A stretch of DNA of 64,000 bases from Aldehydirespirator sp963662645 (GTDB taxonomy: Bacteria > Actinomycetota > Acidimicrobiia > Acidimicrobiales > Aldehydirespiratoraceae): positions 47,903-111,902 of the forward strand of contig CAXXKN010000004.1 of assembly GCA_963662645.2 (NCBI GenBank), written 5' to 3'. Position 1 is the stretch's first letter, and each line of letters starts with the position of its first letter. Made by a program: the position numbers and the translations under genes. The notes beneath the pieces were generated by a model, which was not told where the DNA came from, made no database searches, and saw only the letters and a list, made by a program, of their open reading frames with translations. Below, piece by piece: positions 7,698 through 15,874 of this stretch.

Positions 7698-8981
7698 CTA
7701 TCCCTCCCCGTCTTCGGCCTCGCCGAGATAGCGAAGCGCAGCCAGGGCGTAGATGCGGGCCGACAGGGCCGCTCCGTCGGCGTCCATGTACTCGTTTGGG
7801 CTGTGGGCCCTCGGCAGCATGCCCGGGCCGAACGCCGCCACGGTGGGGATGCCGGCGGTCAGCTGGAAGTAGGGCGCGTCGGTGGCTCCGGGGAAGGCGT
7901 CGAGGCCGGGCGTTGTTCCCAGAACTTCGGTCCCGGCCTCGACGAGTGCGCCCACCACCGGATGGTCGGCGTCGATCTCCACCGGGGGGACCGTCAAGAA
8001 CCAGTCCAGCTCGGCTCGCAGGTCCGGATCGTCGGCCATGGCGTCATCCAGAAAGCGCCCGATGTCTGCCTTGAGCGACTCCTCGGTCATTCCCGGCAGG
8101 GTCCGCACGTCGCAGGCGAACTCAGCGTTGCCCGGGTAGACGCCGTAGAACACGCCCGCGGAGGCCATCACCCCCACGTTGACGGTCGGACCCGTGGGGC
8201 AGAGCGGATGCTCGTCGTAGGCCAGGTAGGAGATGAGCTCGCGGTCCATGCGGTCGATCAAGCGGGCCATCTTGACGGTGGCGTTGATGCCCGGAAGCCG
8301 GTCTGAGATGGACGAGTGCATCTGCGTTCCGGTGATGGCCACCTTGAAGAGGGCTGCGCCCCTCGATACCAGGTGGACCGACTGCCATTCGGAGGTGATG
8401 CCGCTGGGCTCGCCGATCACCGCGGCGTCGGCCTGCAGATGGCCGTTGTCGGCCAGCCACTTCGATCCGAACTGGGCGCCGGCCTCCTCGTCCGCGGTGA
8501 ACACCAGCACCAACTCGCCCGCGAATCCCCCACCCGCTCCGCCGGCCTCCTGAGCGTGGCGCAGGGCGGCGGCGGCGTACATCATCCCGGCGACCGCGGC
8601 CTTCATGTCTCCCGACCCCAGGCCGATGAGATCGCCGTCGCGCAGCACGGGATCCCAGGGATCGGTCTCCCATGCCTCCATGTCCCCGGCGGGCTTGGTG
8701 TCGAGATGGCCCGACAGGATCAGCGTCGGCCCGGGCGCCGCGCCCTTCACGCGGGCCAGCACATTGGGCCGTTCCTGGAGCGCGCCGACGCGGGAGATGT
8801 CGTCGATGCCAAGCTCCTGAAGCCTCCTGATGACCAGATCGGCCACTTCTCGCTCGTCGCCGGGAGGGTTGGGTGACGGGGTGCGAATCAGGTCTCGGGC
8901 AAGCTCGAGCACCTCGTCGTCCCGCCCGTCGAGATAGGCGCGGACCCGCTCAGCCATCGATCCCGTCTGCATCGGACTCAT
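7698..8981 (-). CDS. M20-family metallopeptidase / deacylase (ArgE-DapE type)
   Basis: The 427-residue protein shows the di-zinc pattern of the M20 family: LSGHLDTKPAG near residue 82, GSGDMKAAVAG near 115, the catalytic FTADEEAG near 150, and a late ligand in RAHSPNEYMD near 393. Family members hydrolyse N-acyl amino acids or dipeptides in the cytosol. ATG 8981 is chosen because AAGGGG lies just upstream; an open frame continues to 9062 but with no family-like sequence. It is followed after three bases by the RraA-like gene and preceded by an aminotransferase gene, which suggests stepwise breakdown of an acylated or peptidic amino compound to an oxo acid. Confidence 0.83.
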   Translation of the reverse strand: MSPMQTGSMAERVRAYLDGRDDEVLELARDLIRTPSPNPPGDEREVADLVIRRLQELGIDDISRVGALQERPNVLARVKGAAPGPTLILSGHLDTKPAGDMEAWETDPWDPVLRDGDLIGLGSGDMKAAVAGMMYAAAALRHAQEAGGAGGGFAGELVLVFTADEEAGAQFGSKWLADNGHLQADAAVIGEPSGITSEWQSVHLVSRGAALFKVAITGTQMHSSISDRLPGINATVKMARLIDRMDRELISYLAYDEHPLCPTGPTVNVGVMASAGVFYGVYPGNAEFACDVRTLPGMTEESLKADIGRFLDDAMADDPDLRAELDWFLTVPPVEIDADHPVVGALVEAGTEVLGTTPGLDAFPGATDAPYFQLTAGIPTVAAFGPGMLPRAHSPNEYMDADGAALSARIYALAALRYLGEAEDGEG

Positions 8982-9096
8982 GGCCCCTTGCCCCTTCCGT
9001 AGCAATCGGATGCCTGCACTCTCACTCAGACCCCCCGTTCGTGGACATCTCTCGCCGACCAAGCCGCTGACCAGCCCCTGAGCGCTTCCAGGCCTC

Positions 9097-10263
9097 TCAC
9101 GCAGACCTCTGTTCGTCGACCGCCTTCGCGATCCGGCGCAGCCCCTCGGCTATGGCCTCCTCCTCGGCCGCCAGCGAGATGCGGGCCCAGCCCCGGCCCG
9201 CGGGCCCGAACACCGAGCCCGGTGCGACGCTCACCGAGTGCGACTCCAGCAGCTTCAACGCGAAGTCGAGGTCGTCGACGCCCGACGCGGAGACATCCAG
9301 CAGCATGTAGAGCGTTCCGTCGGATGCCACCGCCCGCACGCCCGCGGAGACCGCAGTGTCGAGGGCCACCGCCCGCCGGAGCCGGTAGGCGGCCAGCATC
9401 AGCTCGTACGGGTGGCGCGGTCCGGTCAACGCGGCCTCGGCCGCCTTCTGAGAGATCGTGCTGGGGCACGAGACCAGCGGCTCCTGCAGCTTGCGCAGCA
9501 GATCGGCCACCGCGGCCGGCGCGGCCACGTAGCCGACGCGCCAGCCGGTCATGGCGTAGACCTTCGAGAAGCTGCACACCGTTATCACCCGCCCGTCTGA
9601 GTCGAGGGGCGCGGCTGCGGTGTGCACGCAGCCGTCGGACAGGACCATCTCGTCGTAGACCTCGTCGCACAGCAGCCACAGGTCGTGGCGGCAGGCGAAG
9701 TCCACCAGATCCTGCATCAGCGAAGCCCCGTAGACCGCGCCGGTCGGGTTGGCCGGCGTGTTGACGAACAGGACCTTGGTGCGTTTCGTCACCAGCGCCT
9801 CGAGGGCGTCGATGTCGGGCAGGAATCCTCCGTCGGCTCCCAACCGGTAGAACACGGGCCTTCCCCCCAGAACCGCGACGGTCTCGTCCATGTTGGGGAA
9901 CCCCGGCGTGGGCAGCAGCACCTCGTCGCCCGGCTCCAAGAGCGCCAGGTAGATCGAGTACAGCGCGTTCATGGCCCCCGGCGTGACCACGATCTCATCG
10001 GTGGAGGCCTCTATGCCGTTGACCCTGCGAAGCTTGTCGGCCAGCAGCTCGCGCAGGCTGGCCAGGCCGCCGTTGGGCCCGTATCCGGTGTGGCCGTCGT
10101 GAGCGGCCCGGGCCGCCGCGTCGATGACGTGGGCGGGCGTGGTGAAGCTGGGCTCGCCCACCTCCAGCCGGATCACGTCGCCGCCGATGCGCGACGCGGC
10201 GTCGAAGAGGACCCGGATCTCCGACCGGCGCAGCGCGGCGGCCCTGCCCGCCGGAGCCTTCAC
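9097..10263 (-). CDS. Class I/II PLP-dependent aminotransferase
   Basis: The 388-residue protein is a fold-type I aminotransferase of the aspartate aminotransferase group. The PLP-binding lysine is in SFSKVYAMTGWRVGYV near residue 235; NTPANPTGAVY near 167 and LCDEVYDEM near 200 give the cofactor-ring and Asp-Tyr contacts. The arginine for the substrate carboxylate lies near the C-terminus (WARISLA). The likely reaction is transamination of an amino acid to a 2-oxo acid, which could feed the fused E1 dehydrogenase downstream. It is paralogous to the gene at 40768-41919, and both lie near a split-barrel gene. The amino donor is not predictable. Confidence 0.85.
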   Translation of the reverse strand: MKAPAGRAAALRRSEIRVLFDAASRIGGDVIRLEVGEPSFTTPAHVIDAAARAAHDGHTGYGPNGGLASLRELLADKLRRVNGIEASTDEIVVTPGAMNALYSIYLALLEPGDEVLLPTPGFPNMDETVAVLGGRPVFYRLGADGGFLPDIDALEALVTKRTKVLFVNTPANPTGAVYGASLMQDLVDFACRHDLWLLCDEVYDEMVLSDGCVHTAAAPLDSDGRVITVCSFSKVYAMTGWRVGYVAAPAAVADLLRKLQEPLVSCPSTISQKAAEAALTGPRHPYELMLAAYRLRRAVALDTAVSAGVRAVASDGTLYMLLDVSASGVDDLDFALKLLESHSVSVAPGSVFGPAGRGWARISLAAEEEAIAEGLRRIAKAVDEQRSA

Positions 10264-10285
10264 CGGTCTTCGGGAGTGGATGCGG

Positions 10286-10849
10286 TCACTGGGAGCGGGC
10301 TGCGGCTTTGGCTTCGAGATCGGGCCGCTGGCCGGGATCGAAGTAGCGCAGCGCCCAGTCCGCTCCCTGCCAGGTCAACAGGCGGCCGTCGCGGGGCACG
10401 AGCCGCACCAGGTAACGCTCCCAGCCCCACGACAACTTGAGCTGCTCCGGCCCGTCCGGTCCGGTGTAGCGGGCGGCCATCTCCTCAGCCACAGGCACCC
10501 ACTGCGAGCCCTCCCCCACCGCCGGGCCCTCGACGATCTCGGCCGTGCACTGAGCCAGCACCTTGCGGATGCGGGGGTGGGCCAACTCCTCTATGCACAC
10601 CGCGCAGCGGGGATCGCGCCGCAGGTCCTCGACCCACTCCGAGCGCTTGCGCCCCACCACCAGGAAGGCCTCCCCGTCCCACTGGTACCAGAGCGGCACG
10701 ACCATCGGCCATCCGTCGGGCTTGAAGTGGGCCAGTTTGAGCAGCCAGGTGCTGTCGGCACCGGCCAGGAACTCCTCGACCTGCGCAGCGGGGATCCCGC
10801 CGGCGCCGGAGTCCTCCTCGTAGTACCGCTCCTGCTTGAATTCGCTCAT
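10286..10849 (-). CDS. Pyridoxamine-5'-phosphate-oxidase-like split-barrel protein
   Basis: The 187-residue product starts at ATG 10849, preceded by AAGGGA at good spacing; a longer open frame upstream is not family-like. It has the split-barrel pattern WLLKLAHFKPDGWPMVVPLW near residues 34-53 followed by YQWDGEAFLVVGRKR, as in FMN- or F420-binding PNPOx/FDOR proteins. It ends 22 bases before the aminotransferase gene. Two closer relatives of each other occur at 43054 and 60734; this copy is more divergent from both. Actinobacterial members often use F420 to reduce or bind small molecules; the substrate is not known. Confidence 0.78.
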   Translation of the reverse strand: MSEFKQERYYEEDSGAGGIPAAQVEEFLAGADSTWLLKLAHFKPDGWPMVVPLWYQWDGEAFLVVGRKRSEWVEDLRRDPRCAVCIEELAHPRIRKVLAQCTAEIVEGPAVGEGSQWVPVAEEMAARYTGPDGPEQLKLSWGWERYLVRLVPRDGRLLTWQGADWALRYFDPGQRPDLEAKAAARSQ

Positions 10850-10916
10850 CGAGATCCCTTCGTCGGCCGCTTCCCGCCCACCGCGAGACGGGCCGATACT
10901 GACACACGGCAGTCCC

Positions 10917-11104
10917 GCCATGACAATCGAGAACCCCGGACGGCGGACGAGCGTTCCGCCGTCATCGAGTTGACAATCGGAGTACTCCATGACAGTCGAG
11001 AACCTGGTGACAATCGAGACCGCTCTAGCCCACGTTCGAGCGCGTGGTCGCCACCGCTCCGCCAACGCAGCTGACAGCCGGAGTACTCCATGACAATCGA
11101 AAAG
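10917..11104 (+). repeat. Tandemly repeated 5' end of the CocE-type gene
   Basis: The start context of the hydrolase gene at 11090 occurs three times. CCATGACAATCGAGAAC is at 10918-10934, CCATGACAGTCGAGAAC at 10987-11003 and CCATGACAATCGAAAAG at 11088-11104; a fourth partial copy (GTGACAATCGAGAC) is at 11007. The first interval is 69 bases and the second 101. The block CGGAGTACTCCATGACA, which includes a Shine-Dalgarno GGAG, is exact at the second and third copies. Upstream copies run into stop codons and do not encode the hydrolase. Confidence 0.85.
10989..11093 (+). CDS. Possible 34-codon upstream ORF coupled to the CocE-type gene
   Basis: ATG 10989 has GGAG six bases upstream, the same spacing as the real gene. 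The frame reads MTVENLVTIETALAHVRARG and ends at TGA 11091-11093, overlapping the ATG of the hydrolase gene (ATGA). This would allow translational coupling. It arose from duplication of the gene's own 5' end, and it may simply be a relic; no protein family is expected. Confidence 0.3.
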   Translation: MTVENLVTIETALAHVRARGRHRSANAADSRSTP

Positions 11105-12841
11105 CTGCCGGGAATGCCGGTCACCGTGGAGCGGGACGTGCCCGCCGCGATGCGAGACGGCACAGTGCTGCGGGCCGACGTATACCGGCCGTCGGGCCCG
11201 GCCGCCGGAGGCCGCGGAGACGGCGTTCCCGTGCTTCTGGCCCGCAGCCCGTACGACAAGCGGGTCAACGTCTCCACCTTCGGCAACGCCCATCCGGCCT
11301 GGTACGCGTCCCACGGCTACATGGTCGTGGTCCAGGACACCAGGGGCCGCTACACCTCCGAGGGAGACTTCTATCCGTTCGCGCACGAGATGGACGACGG
11401 CTACGACACCGTCGAGTGGGCCGCAACACTACCGGGCTCGAACGGCGACGTAGGCATGTTCGGATTCTCGTATGTCGGCGCCACCCAGCTGCTGGCCGCG
11501 GTGAGGAGACCGCCGTCGCTGAAGGCCATCGCGCCGGGCTTCACCGCCTCCCAGTACTACGACGGCTGGACCTACAACGGCGGCGCGCTGGCGGCCGCCT
11601 TCGTGTGCTACTGGGCCAACCTGCTGGCTCTCGGATCGGCGGTGCGGTCCGAGGACCGGGCCGCGGTCGACGCCCTCAGCGCGTCGCTGGGCGGGGCCGA
11701 GGGCTGGTTCTGGTGGCTCCCGATGTCGGAGTTCCCGCCGCTGCAGGGCGGCTACGCCCCCTACTTCTACGACTGGGTGGAGCACTGCACATACGACGAC
11801 TACTGGAAGCGCTGGAGTATCGACGCCGACTACAGCCGCATCGAGGTGCCAGCCCTGCACTTCGGGGGCTGGTGGGACGTGTTCCTGGGCGGGACGGTGA
11901 AGAACTTCACCGGCCTGCGAGTGGGTGCCGGCACCGAGGCGGCCCGGCGGGCACAGAAGCTGCTAGTGGGCCCGTGGACGCACATGCCGTGGACGCCGGT
12001 GAGCCGCTGCGGCGGCGACGGCCCGAGCACCAACGAGATCGACGACTGGCAGCTGCGCTGGTTCGACCAGACACTCAAGGGCATCGACACCGGTGTGCTC
12101 GACCATCCGGTGACGGTGTTCACCCTCGACGGCGGATGGCGGGATCTCGACGGCTGGCCGCCCTCCGACACCGCCTCCGAGGACTGGTACGTCCACTCGC
12201 GGGGACGGGCCAACTCCAAGTTCGGGGACGGCACCCTCGACCGCGTCGCGCCCGCCGCGGAGCCACCCGACATATTCGTCTACGACCCGGGCGTGCCCAT
12301 CCCCAGCATGGGCGGCCATTCGTGCTGCTTCGACACGATCACACCGATGGGCCCCGCCGACCAGCACCAAGCCGAGGTGTCGCGCATGATCCTCGTGTAC
12401 ACGTCCGAGCCCCTCGCAGCCGATATCGAGTTGCTCGGCGACGTGCACGTGACCCTGCACGCGGCCAGCACCGCCACCGACACCGACTTCACCGCCCGGC
12501 TGTGCGTGGTCGATCCCGACGGCCGCAGCGTCAACCTCCAGGAGGGCATCCTGAGGGCCCGCTACCGCCACTCGCTGAGCAACCCGGAGCCACTCGTGCC
12601 CGGAGAGGTTTACGAACTGCGGATCGAGCTGGGACCGGTCGGCGCCCGCATCGCAGCCGGGTCGCGTCTGAGGCTGAACATTTCCAGCTCCGACTTCCCC
12701 CAGTGGGACCGCAACCTCAACACAGGCGGAACGCCCCTGACAGAAAGCGCCCTGGCAGCCGCACCCGCAACCCAGACCGTGCTCCACAACGCCGACCACC
12801 CCACCCGCATCACCCTCCCCGTCCGCCGCTCCACTCCCTAG
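11090..12841 (+). CDS. CocE/NonD-family alpha/beta hydrolase (X-Pro dipeptidyl-peptidase-like)
   Basis: The 583-residue protein begins with an alpha/beta hydrolase domain: VLLARSPYDKR near residue 48, VVQDTRGRYTSEG near 80, and the nucleophile elbow GFSYVGATQ near 125 with its serine. A helical cap and a C-terminal jelly-roll (X-Pro peptidase C-terminal domain, from about 350, with VTLHAASTATDTDF) complete the usual architecture and length. Enzymes of this family hydrolyse esters or amides such as cocaine, glutaryl-7-ACA or X-Pro peptides. No signal peptide is seen, so it should be cytosolic. It is divergent from the split-barrel and aminotransferase genes. Its stop overlaps that of the convergent DUF222 gene in the palindrome CTAG. 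Confidence 0.88.
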   Translation: MTIEKLPGMPVTVERDVPAAMRDGTVLRADVYRPSGPAAGGRGDGVPVLLARSPYDKRVNVSTFGNAHPAWYASHGYMVVVQDTRGRYTSEGDFYPFAHEMDDGYDTVEWAATLPGSNGDVGMFGFSYVGATQLLAAVRRPPSLKAIAPGFTASQYYDGWTYNGGALAAAFVCYWANLLALGSAVRSEDRAAVDALSASLGGAEGWFWWLPMSEFPPLQGGYAPYFYDWVEHCTYDDYWKRWSIDADYSRIEVPALHFGGWWDVFLGGTVKNFTGLRVGAGTEAARRAQKLLVGPWTHMPWTPVSRCGGDGPSTNEIDDWQLRWFDQTLKGIDTGVLDHPVTVFTLDGGWRDLDGWPPSDTASEDWYVHSRGRANSKFGDGTLDRVAPAAEPPDIFVYDPGVPIPSMGGHSCCFDTITPMGPADQHQAEVSRMILVYTSEPLAADIELLGDVHVTLHAASTATDTDFTARLCVVDPDGRSVNLQEGILRARYRHSLSNPEPLVPGEVYELRIELGPVGARIAAGSRLRLNISSSDFPQWDRNLNTGGTPLTESALAAAPATQTVLHNADHPTRITLPVRRSTP

Positions 12842-14181
12842 GCTGAGGCCCGCGCTCTTCGCAGCGTGGCCCGAACTGCTGCCGGACCCGATGCCGGGTG
12901 GGTGGAGGCGGGTTCGGTGGCAGGCCCGGTCCCCGGCAGGTGTTTGGGAGCTTGTTCGGCCTCGGGTTTGAACAGAAGGGGCTCTTCGGGGGCGCGGGCG
13001 GGCCCATAGTGGATGCGGTCGGGCGGGTGCAGAGTGTGGTTGCCGTCGGGGCTCTTGTGGATCTGCCAGCCGTGATGGTGGATCCTGTTGTGGCATTCCC
13101 AGCAGGCCGGGACCAGATTGTCGAGCTTGGTGGGCCCGCCCCGCGATGCGGGCTCTATGTGGTGGCCCTGGCAGATGCCGGGGTGGGCACCGCAGTGGAA
13201 GCAGCCGCCCCATTTGGCAATGAGAAGCTGCCACTGGGCTTCGGTAACGGTGCGGCGGGATTGGGTGCGCCATATCGGCTTGCCGGTGCGGGCATAGACC
13301 ACGCCGGTGAGCGCGGCATTGCAGGCGAGTTCATCGAGCACCGCTGGGGGCAGCCGAGTTCCGTCGGGAAGCTCAGCGATCAACTCGCCGATGGCGTCAT
13401 CGACATGAGCGACCACACAGATATCAGCAAAGGGCCTGCCACCGCTGCTGTCGCCAGCGCTTGAGGCGCTGGCGGTGAGATTCTCAACAGCGTCGGCCAT
13501 GCACTGATCGAAGCTGCGACGCTCACTGCTGTCGGCGGCGCGCTCCTTGTCGGCAGCACAGAGTTGTCGGGCCTCGGCCCGCAGCCGGTTGGCGATGCGG
13601 CTGCCGGTGATCGGGTCGAACTCGCCCCGCAGATGCACCATCCCGTCATCGCCGTCCCACATCCGCACACAGCGCCGGGCCCGCAGCCGCCGATACTCGG
13701 ACTCGCCACCGTCTCCCTGGCGATCAGCAGTCCAGCGTCGAACCTGGCCAGCAAACTGCTCGGGCCGCATCGACTCAGCCTTGGCCAACAACTCGCTATC
13801 AGATTCGACATCGGAAGCGCTGGTCTTCTCAATGGCGTCTGCTAGCCGCCGGGCGTTGGCCTGTGACATCCGCCCGGACTCCACCGCCTCGCGGACTGCG
13901 GGCACAGCCCTGATCACTTCGGCGGTCTTGACCTGGCTGCGGGCCTCATGGCGCGGCAGGCCGGCGCTGTCGGCCAGCATCTGGGCACCGCCGTCGCCGT
14001 GGCGCTCGCGCCCGGCGATACTGGCCGCGGCCGCAGTCTGCGCAGCCGACAGCATCGCGGCGGCAGACCTCGACACCGCCAGCATTTCGCGCATCTCCTC
14101 GCACGAAACGTCGCCGGCGTTCACCAACGCCAGCGTCTCTTTGGCGGCGGCTTCGGCCCGTCGGGCGGCTTCAATCAACAT
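12838..14181 (-). CDS. DUF222 / HNH endonuclease (13E12-repeat family)
   Basis: The 447-residue protein has an Ala- and Glu-rich helical N-terminal DUF222 region (residues 1-290) and a C-terminal HNH nuclease domain near 330-375. The HNH part shows CFHCGAHPGICQGHHIEP and then LVPACWECHNRIHHHG, giving two CxxC zinc pairs and the catalytic histidines. A proline-rich tail follows. Such genes are numerous in actinobacteria and are often near mobile or duplicated DNA; their cellular role is not settled. A TTGACA box lies 30 bases before the ATG and no Shine-Dalgarno is visible, so the message may be leaderless. The stop shares the palindrome CTAG with the convergent hydrolase gene. Confidence 0.88.
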   Translation of the reverse strand: MLIEAARRAEAAAKETLALVNAGDVSCEEMREMLAVSRSAAAMLSAAQTAAAASIAGRERHGDGGAQMLADSAGLPRHEARSQVKTAEVIRAVPAVREAVESGRMSQANARRLADAIEKTSASDVESDSELLAKAESMRPEQFAGQVRRWTADRQGDGGESEYRRLRARRCVRMWDGDDGMVHLRGEFDPITGSRIANRLRAEARQLCAADKERAADSSERRSFDQCMADAVENLTASASSAGDSSGGRPFADICVVAHVDDAIGELIAELPDGTRLPPAVLDELACNAALTGVVYARTGKPIWRTQSRRTVTEAQWQLLIAKWGGCFHCGAHPGICQGHHIEPASRGGPTKLDNLVPACWECHNRIHHHGWQIHKSPDGNHTLHPPDRIHYGPARAPEEPLLFKPEAEQAPKHLPGTGPATEPASTHPASGPAAVRATLRRARASA

Positions 14182-14188
14182 GACGACA

Positions 14189-14217
14189 GCATCTCACAGG
14201 TGTGTGACACTTGTCAA
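14189..14217 (-). promoter_or_regulatory. Candidate promoter of the DUF222/HNH gene
   Basis: On the minus strand TTGACA (14217-14212) is followed after 17 bases by AGATGC (14194-14189), a weak -10. The ATG at 14181 then falls about where transcription would begin, and no ribosome site precedes it. This fits a leaderless transcript, common in actinobacteria. Confidence 0.35.
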
Positions 14218-14427
14218 GTATTTCCAATCAATATCAAGCAAGAAGATGAGGCGTCGGAGCGCCACCCCCCGGTGGCAGCAGAGGCTGCGTCAGGCAACAA
14301 GCCAGTGAAGCCGCGCCAGAGCCTGCAACGGCTTCGGCCGCCGAGCCCGCCGCTCCAGCACCTCTCACTCCTCACCCGAGGGAACAACCCCCACAGCACG
14401 CCAGCCGCAGCACCTCCCTTTGGACGC

Positions 14428-15300
14428 TCACCGACTGCTGGCATCGGCTGCCGTAGCCGCGTCCGCGCCTCCCGATGAATGTGGTGGGTTGTTCGGAGTG
14501 TCGGCCGTGCTGGCAGGAATGTTGCGCCTGTCGATGGCCGGGGCTCTGGGCACGAACGGCTTGAGGTCTTGTAGAACGTCCCCGTAGAAGCCGATAACCG
14601 CGTCGAGCACTGAGAGCGAGCGCGGATAGGTGACGGCCTGTCGCGTCGCGGCGGGGTGTTTCCCGCTCTTGTTCGCTGCGCTCACGGGCCGCTCGGGCCA
14701 CGGCCTCGCCCGTATGCACCGGATTCGCTCGCCTATTCGCTCGGCCTCTGAGTCGATGAAGCCTTTCTTTCGTGTGCTGCGGCGACCCTGGCCCATAGGC
14801 GCCGAGTAGCGGAGCTGGAACCGCGCCGGCATCTGTTTGGCCGGTCCCAGTCCGTTACGGGGATCGTCGCGCAACTGCTCCAGCGACGCCGTAACCGGAT
14901 GCTTGGCGTTGCGCGCATAGGCATCCACGAGCAACGAACCATCGGCTGACTTGAGCTGCCTCGTCAACCACACCACTGCCACTCTGGGGGTGCGGTCGTT
15001 GGGCGCCGCGAGGGTCGTGTGAAGGACCACGCGGGAGATTCTGACGTCAGCCGTAACCGCGATGTCCGCAATCGCATCCGGGACCCTCAGGACACCGGTC
15101 AGCGCGCCGTCGGCACACAGGGACTGCACGAACTCCTTGTTGCGCAATCGAGGGTTCTGCTGGTGAGCGCCCGACTGGACGAACTGCTCGCTGCTGTTGA
15201 AGAACTCAGGCAACAACAGGCGCAGCAAGGCTGACCGCCAAGACAGCCCTAGCAGCCGCATCCGCAACTCAGACGGTGCTTCACGACGCCGATCACCCAA
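14428..15300 (-). CDS. Hypothetical protein carrying an in-frame dispersed repeat
   Basis: No family is recognised. The 290-residue frame has a protein-like middle part with alternating hydrophobic strands (DVRISRVVLHTTLAA near residue 88, RVAVVWLTRQLKSADGS near 107) and a low-complexity Pro/Ala/Ser tail. Bases 14658-14709 inside it are a repeat shared with the non-coding stretch 40709-40760; here the repeat is translated as part of a basic Arg-rich segment near residues 190-215. The gene lies in the decay zone between the DUF222 gene and the broken hicBA module, so it may be a remnant of a longer or older gene. The ATG start has no strong ribosome site. Existence as an expressed gene is uncertain. 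Confidence 0.4.
   Translation of the reverse strand: MGDRRREAPSELRMRLLGLSWRSALLRLLLPEFFNSSEQFVQSGAHQQNPRLRNKEFVQSLCADGALTGVLRVPDAIADIAVTADVRISRVVLHTTLAAPNDRTPRVAVVWLTRQLKSADGSLLVDAYARNAKHPVTASLEQLRDDPRNGLGPAKQMPARFQLRYSAPMGQGRRSTRKKGFIDSEAERIGERIRCIRARPWPERPVSAANKSGKHPAATRQAVTYPRSLSVLDAVIGFYGDVLQDLKPFVPRAPAIDRRNIPASTADTPNNPPHSSGGADAATAADASSR
14658..14709 (-). repeat. Dispersed 52-base repeat, copy 1
   Basis: The minus strand reads GCGAGGCCGTGGCCCGAGCG and continues to a GAGCGGGAAAC end. It matches 40709-40760 on the plus strand at about 48 of 52 positions. On its outer side (14737-14752) it is flanked by AGAGGCCGAGCGAATA, a string related to the arms of the inverted repeat at 59655-59753. 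It lies inside the hypothetical gene 14428-15300. Confidence 0.75.
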
Positions 15301-15382
15301 CCAGGATCACGCTGCCCGTGCGGCTGCCCGGGACGAGTAGTCTTGCTGGAGAGGCGCGCAACCCGACGACGGGATAGATGGC

Positions 15383-15661
15383 ATGACGGTCACGGCACAC
15401 TCGAAGGATGCCACCGCAGCACAGGTGCGCCGGTAGGCTTCCGCGGCTGCCCGGCAGGCCGTCATCGCTGATGCGGAGGACACCGAGTACCTGGTGGCGA
15501 CCGTCGAGGGCTGCCCCGGCGCGTGGGCCTACGGAACGACCGCGGAGGACGCCGTCGCTTACTTGGAGTCGGTGCTGATCGGATGGGCTGATCTCAAGCT
15601 GGCTGACGGCGACACCGACATTCCGGTCATGGGAGGCATCAGTCTCGTTCCTGGGCGATGA
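15383..15661 (+). pseudogene. hicB: hicB-type antitoxin gene with an in-frame stop
   Basis: A single frame from ATG 15383 to TGA 15659-15661 encodes a HicB-like antitoxin but is broken by TAG at 15434-15436 after 17 codons. Downstream of the stop the residues EYLVATVEGCPGAWAYG and then TTAEDAVAYLESVL are the typical partial RNase-H-like HicB fold, followed by DIPVMGG. No ATG or GTG restarts the frame before the conserved part, so a functional product is unlikely without an unusual start or readthrough. The stop overlaps the next ATG (ATGA), the usual order and spacing of hicBA modules. Confidence 0.7.
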
Positions 15662-15874
15662 GCCGCCGGTTGGGGCCGGTCAAGCGGCGAGACCTCATCG
15701 GCAGGCTCAAGATGCTCGGCTGGAGCGGCCCTGTCCCGAGCCGTCATGACTACATGGTGCTCGGGTGCGCGCAAATTGCACATACCGAATGTCAAGGAAA
15801 TCGACGCTGGTTTGCTGCGTGTCATCCTGACCGAGGCAGGGATCAGCCGCGACGAATGGTTCGACACCGGCTAG
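15658..15874 (+). pseudogene. hicA: hicA-type mRNA interferase gene with a frameshift
   Basis: From ATG 15658 the frame gives MSRRLGPVKRRDLIGRLKML and SRHDYMVLG, which contains the HicA catalytic histidine region. The continuation KLHIPNVKEIDAGLLRVILT and then EAGISRDEWFDTG, typical of the HicA C-terminus, lies in the next frame and stops at TAG 15872-15874. One extra base near 15759-15763 (GGGTGCG) explains the shift. HicA toxins are small double-stranded-RNA-binding-fold RNases that cleave mRNA. The shift, with the stop in the antitoxin gene, suggests that the module is dead, although a sequencing error in a G-rich run could mimic this. Confidence 0.7.

Noticed and set aside
14372..14719. 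Minus-strand frame reading EAVARAARERSEQERE
   Set aside because: It is the dispersed repeat read in another frame; the matching frame at 40717 is equally artificial and neither has a ribosome site or family.
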